Assembly: GCA_002315385.1 (NCBI GenBank)
Contig: DCHZ01000023.1
Span: 19,333-83,332, forward strand
DNA: 64,000 nt
Direction: 5' to 3'
Source: Firmicutes bacterium UBA1739
GTDB taxonomy: Bacteria > Bacillota > Clostridia > Peptostreptococcales > Anaerovoracaceae
In this document: piece by piece, positions 63,970-64,000 of the stretch
How the letters are laid out: each line of letters begins with the position of its first letter
Position numbering within the stretch: position 1 is the stretch's first letter
Made by a program: the position numbers and the translations under genes
Notes under the pieces: model-generated
The model's database searches: none
What the model saw: the letters and a program-made list of their open reading frames with translations, nothing else
What the model was told of the DNA's origin: nothing

Positions 63970-64000
63970 CGCGGGGTAGAGCAGTTGGCAGCTCGTCGGG
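63970..64000 (+). tRNA. Partial initiator tRNA-Met, cut by the window end
   Basis: CGCGGGGTAGAGCAGTTGGC and the start of an anticodon arm with GTCGGG match the 5' half of bacterial tRNA-fMet. The anticodon and the 3' half lie outside the window. Confidence 0.75.

Overview
The window looks like a chromosomal segment of a low-GC Gram-positive anaerobe, most likely a member of the Clostridia. The evidence is the set of Firmicutes-style RNA switches (Tyr and Trp T-boxes, a yybP-ykoY manganese riboswitch, an L20-type leader), strong SigA-type promoters, AGGAGG ribosome binding sites, an ECF transporter operon directly behind rplQ, and small families such as DUF1292 and DUF378. An amino-acid-fermenting relative of Anaerovoracaceae/Eubacteriales family XIII is a guess that cannot be tested here. 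No phage, insertion sequence or CRISPR array was recognised. Almost all of the sequence is core genome in compact operons.

Layout. 1-2682: end of rplQ, then ecfA1-ecfA2-ecfT, the shared module of a vitamin ECF transporter. 2836-6152: a two-component system, a YkuD-type L,D-transpeptidase and trmB. 6237-6765: a relic of an M23 peptidase and a small membrane protein. 7072-8907: typA. 8993-9512: an AT-rich control region. 9513-15519: the most striking accessory region. It holds five subunit genes that together make a split amino-acid dehydrogenase of the sarcosine oxidase/proline dehydrogenase/HcnABC type ([2Fe-2S], FAD/NAD, 2x[4Fe-4S], BFD-like [2Fe-2S], DAO-type FAD), followed by a neurotransmitter:sodium symporter and an Asp/Glu-racemase-like protein. 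15721-18040: two U32-peptidase-family genes. 18128-26945: uvrB-uvrA-pncA-pncB-uvrC, an excision-repair operon with two NAD-salvage genes inside it. 27055-28883: ACT protein, DJ-1 protein, DUF1292 and DUF378. 29134-37486: nucleoside kinase, pcrA, a ligA fused to an AIR-synthase-like domain, rph and rdgB.

37546-40734 (minus): serC-serA-yihY. 41088-42458: a D-Ala-D-Ala carboxypeptidase. 42534-43895 (minus): NUDIX hydrolase and fba. 44357-45695: L20 leader, infC with an ATT start, rpmI and rplT. 46085-48806: AI-2E family transporter and an MFS transporter. 49074-54207: Tyr T-box and tyrS, then a second ECF system in which both ATPases and a putative S component form one polypeptide. 54289-57768: lipoprotein, proB, and trpB2 behind a Trp T-box. 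57867-61778 (minus): Mn riboswitch, mntP, a 49-residue protein and a P-type cation ATPase. 61779-62747: non-coding DNA with a direct repeat and two related palindromes. 62748-64000: a HAD phosphatase and the start of a tRNA cluster (Asn, Leu, fMet).

How the genes may work together. The amino-acid dehydrogenase cluster looks like a complete uptake, (epimerisation) and oxidation pathway for one amino acid or N-alkyl amino acid. The uvr, pnc and lig genes link repair with NAD supply. The T-boxes and the riboswitch show that the Tyr, Trp and Mn genes respond to their own ligands.
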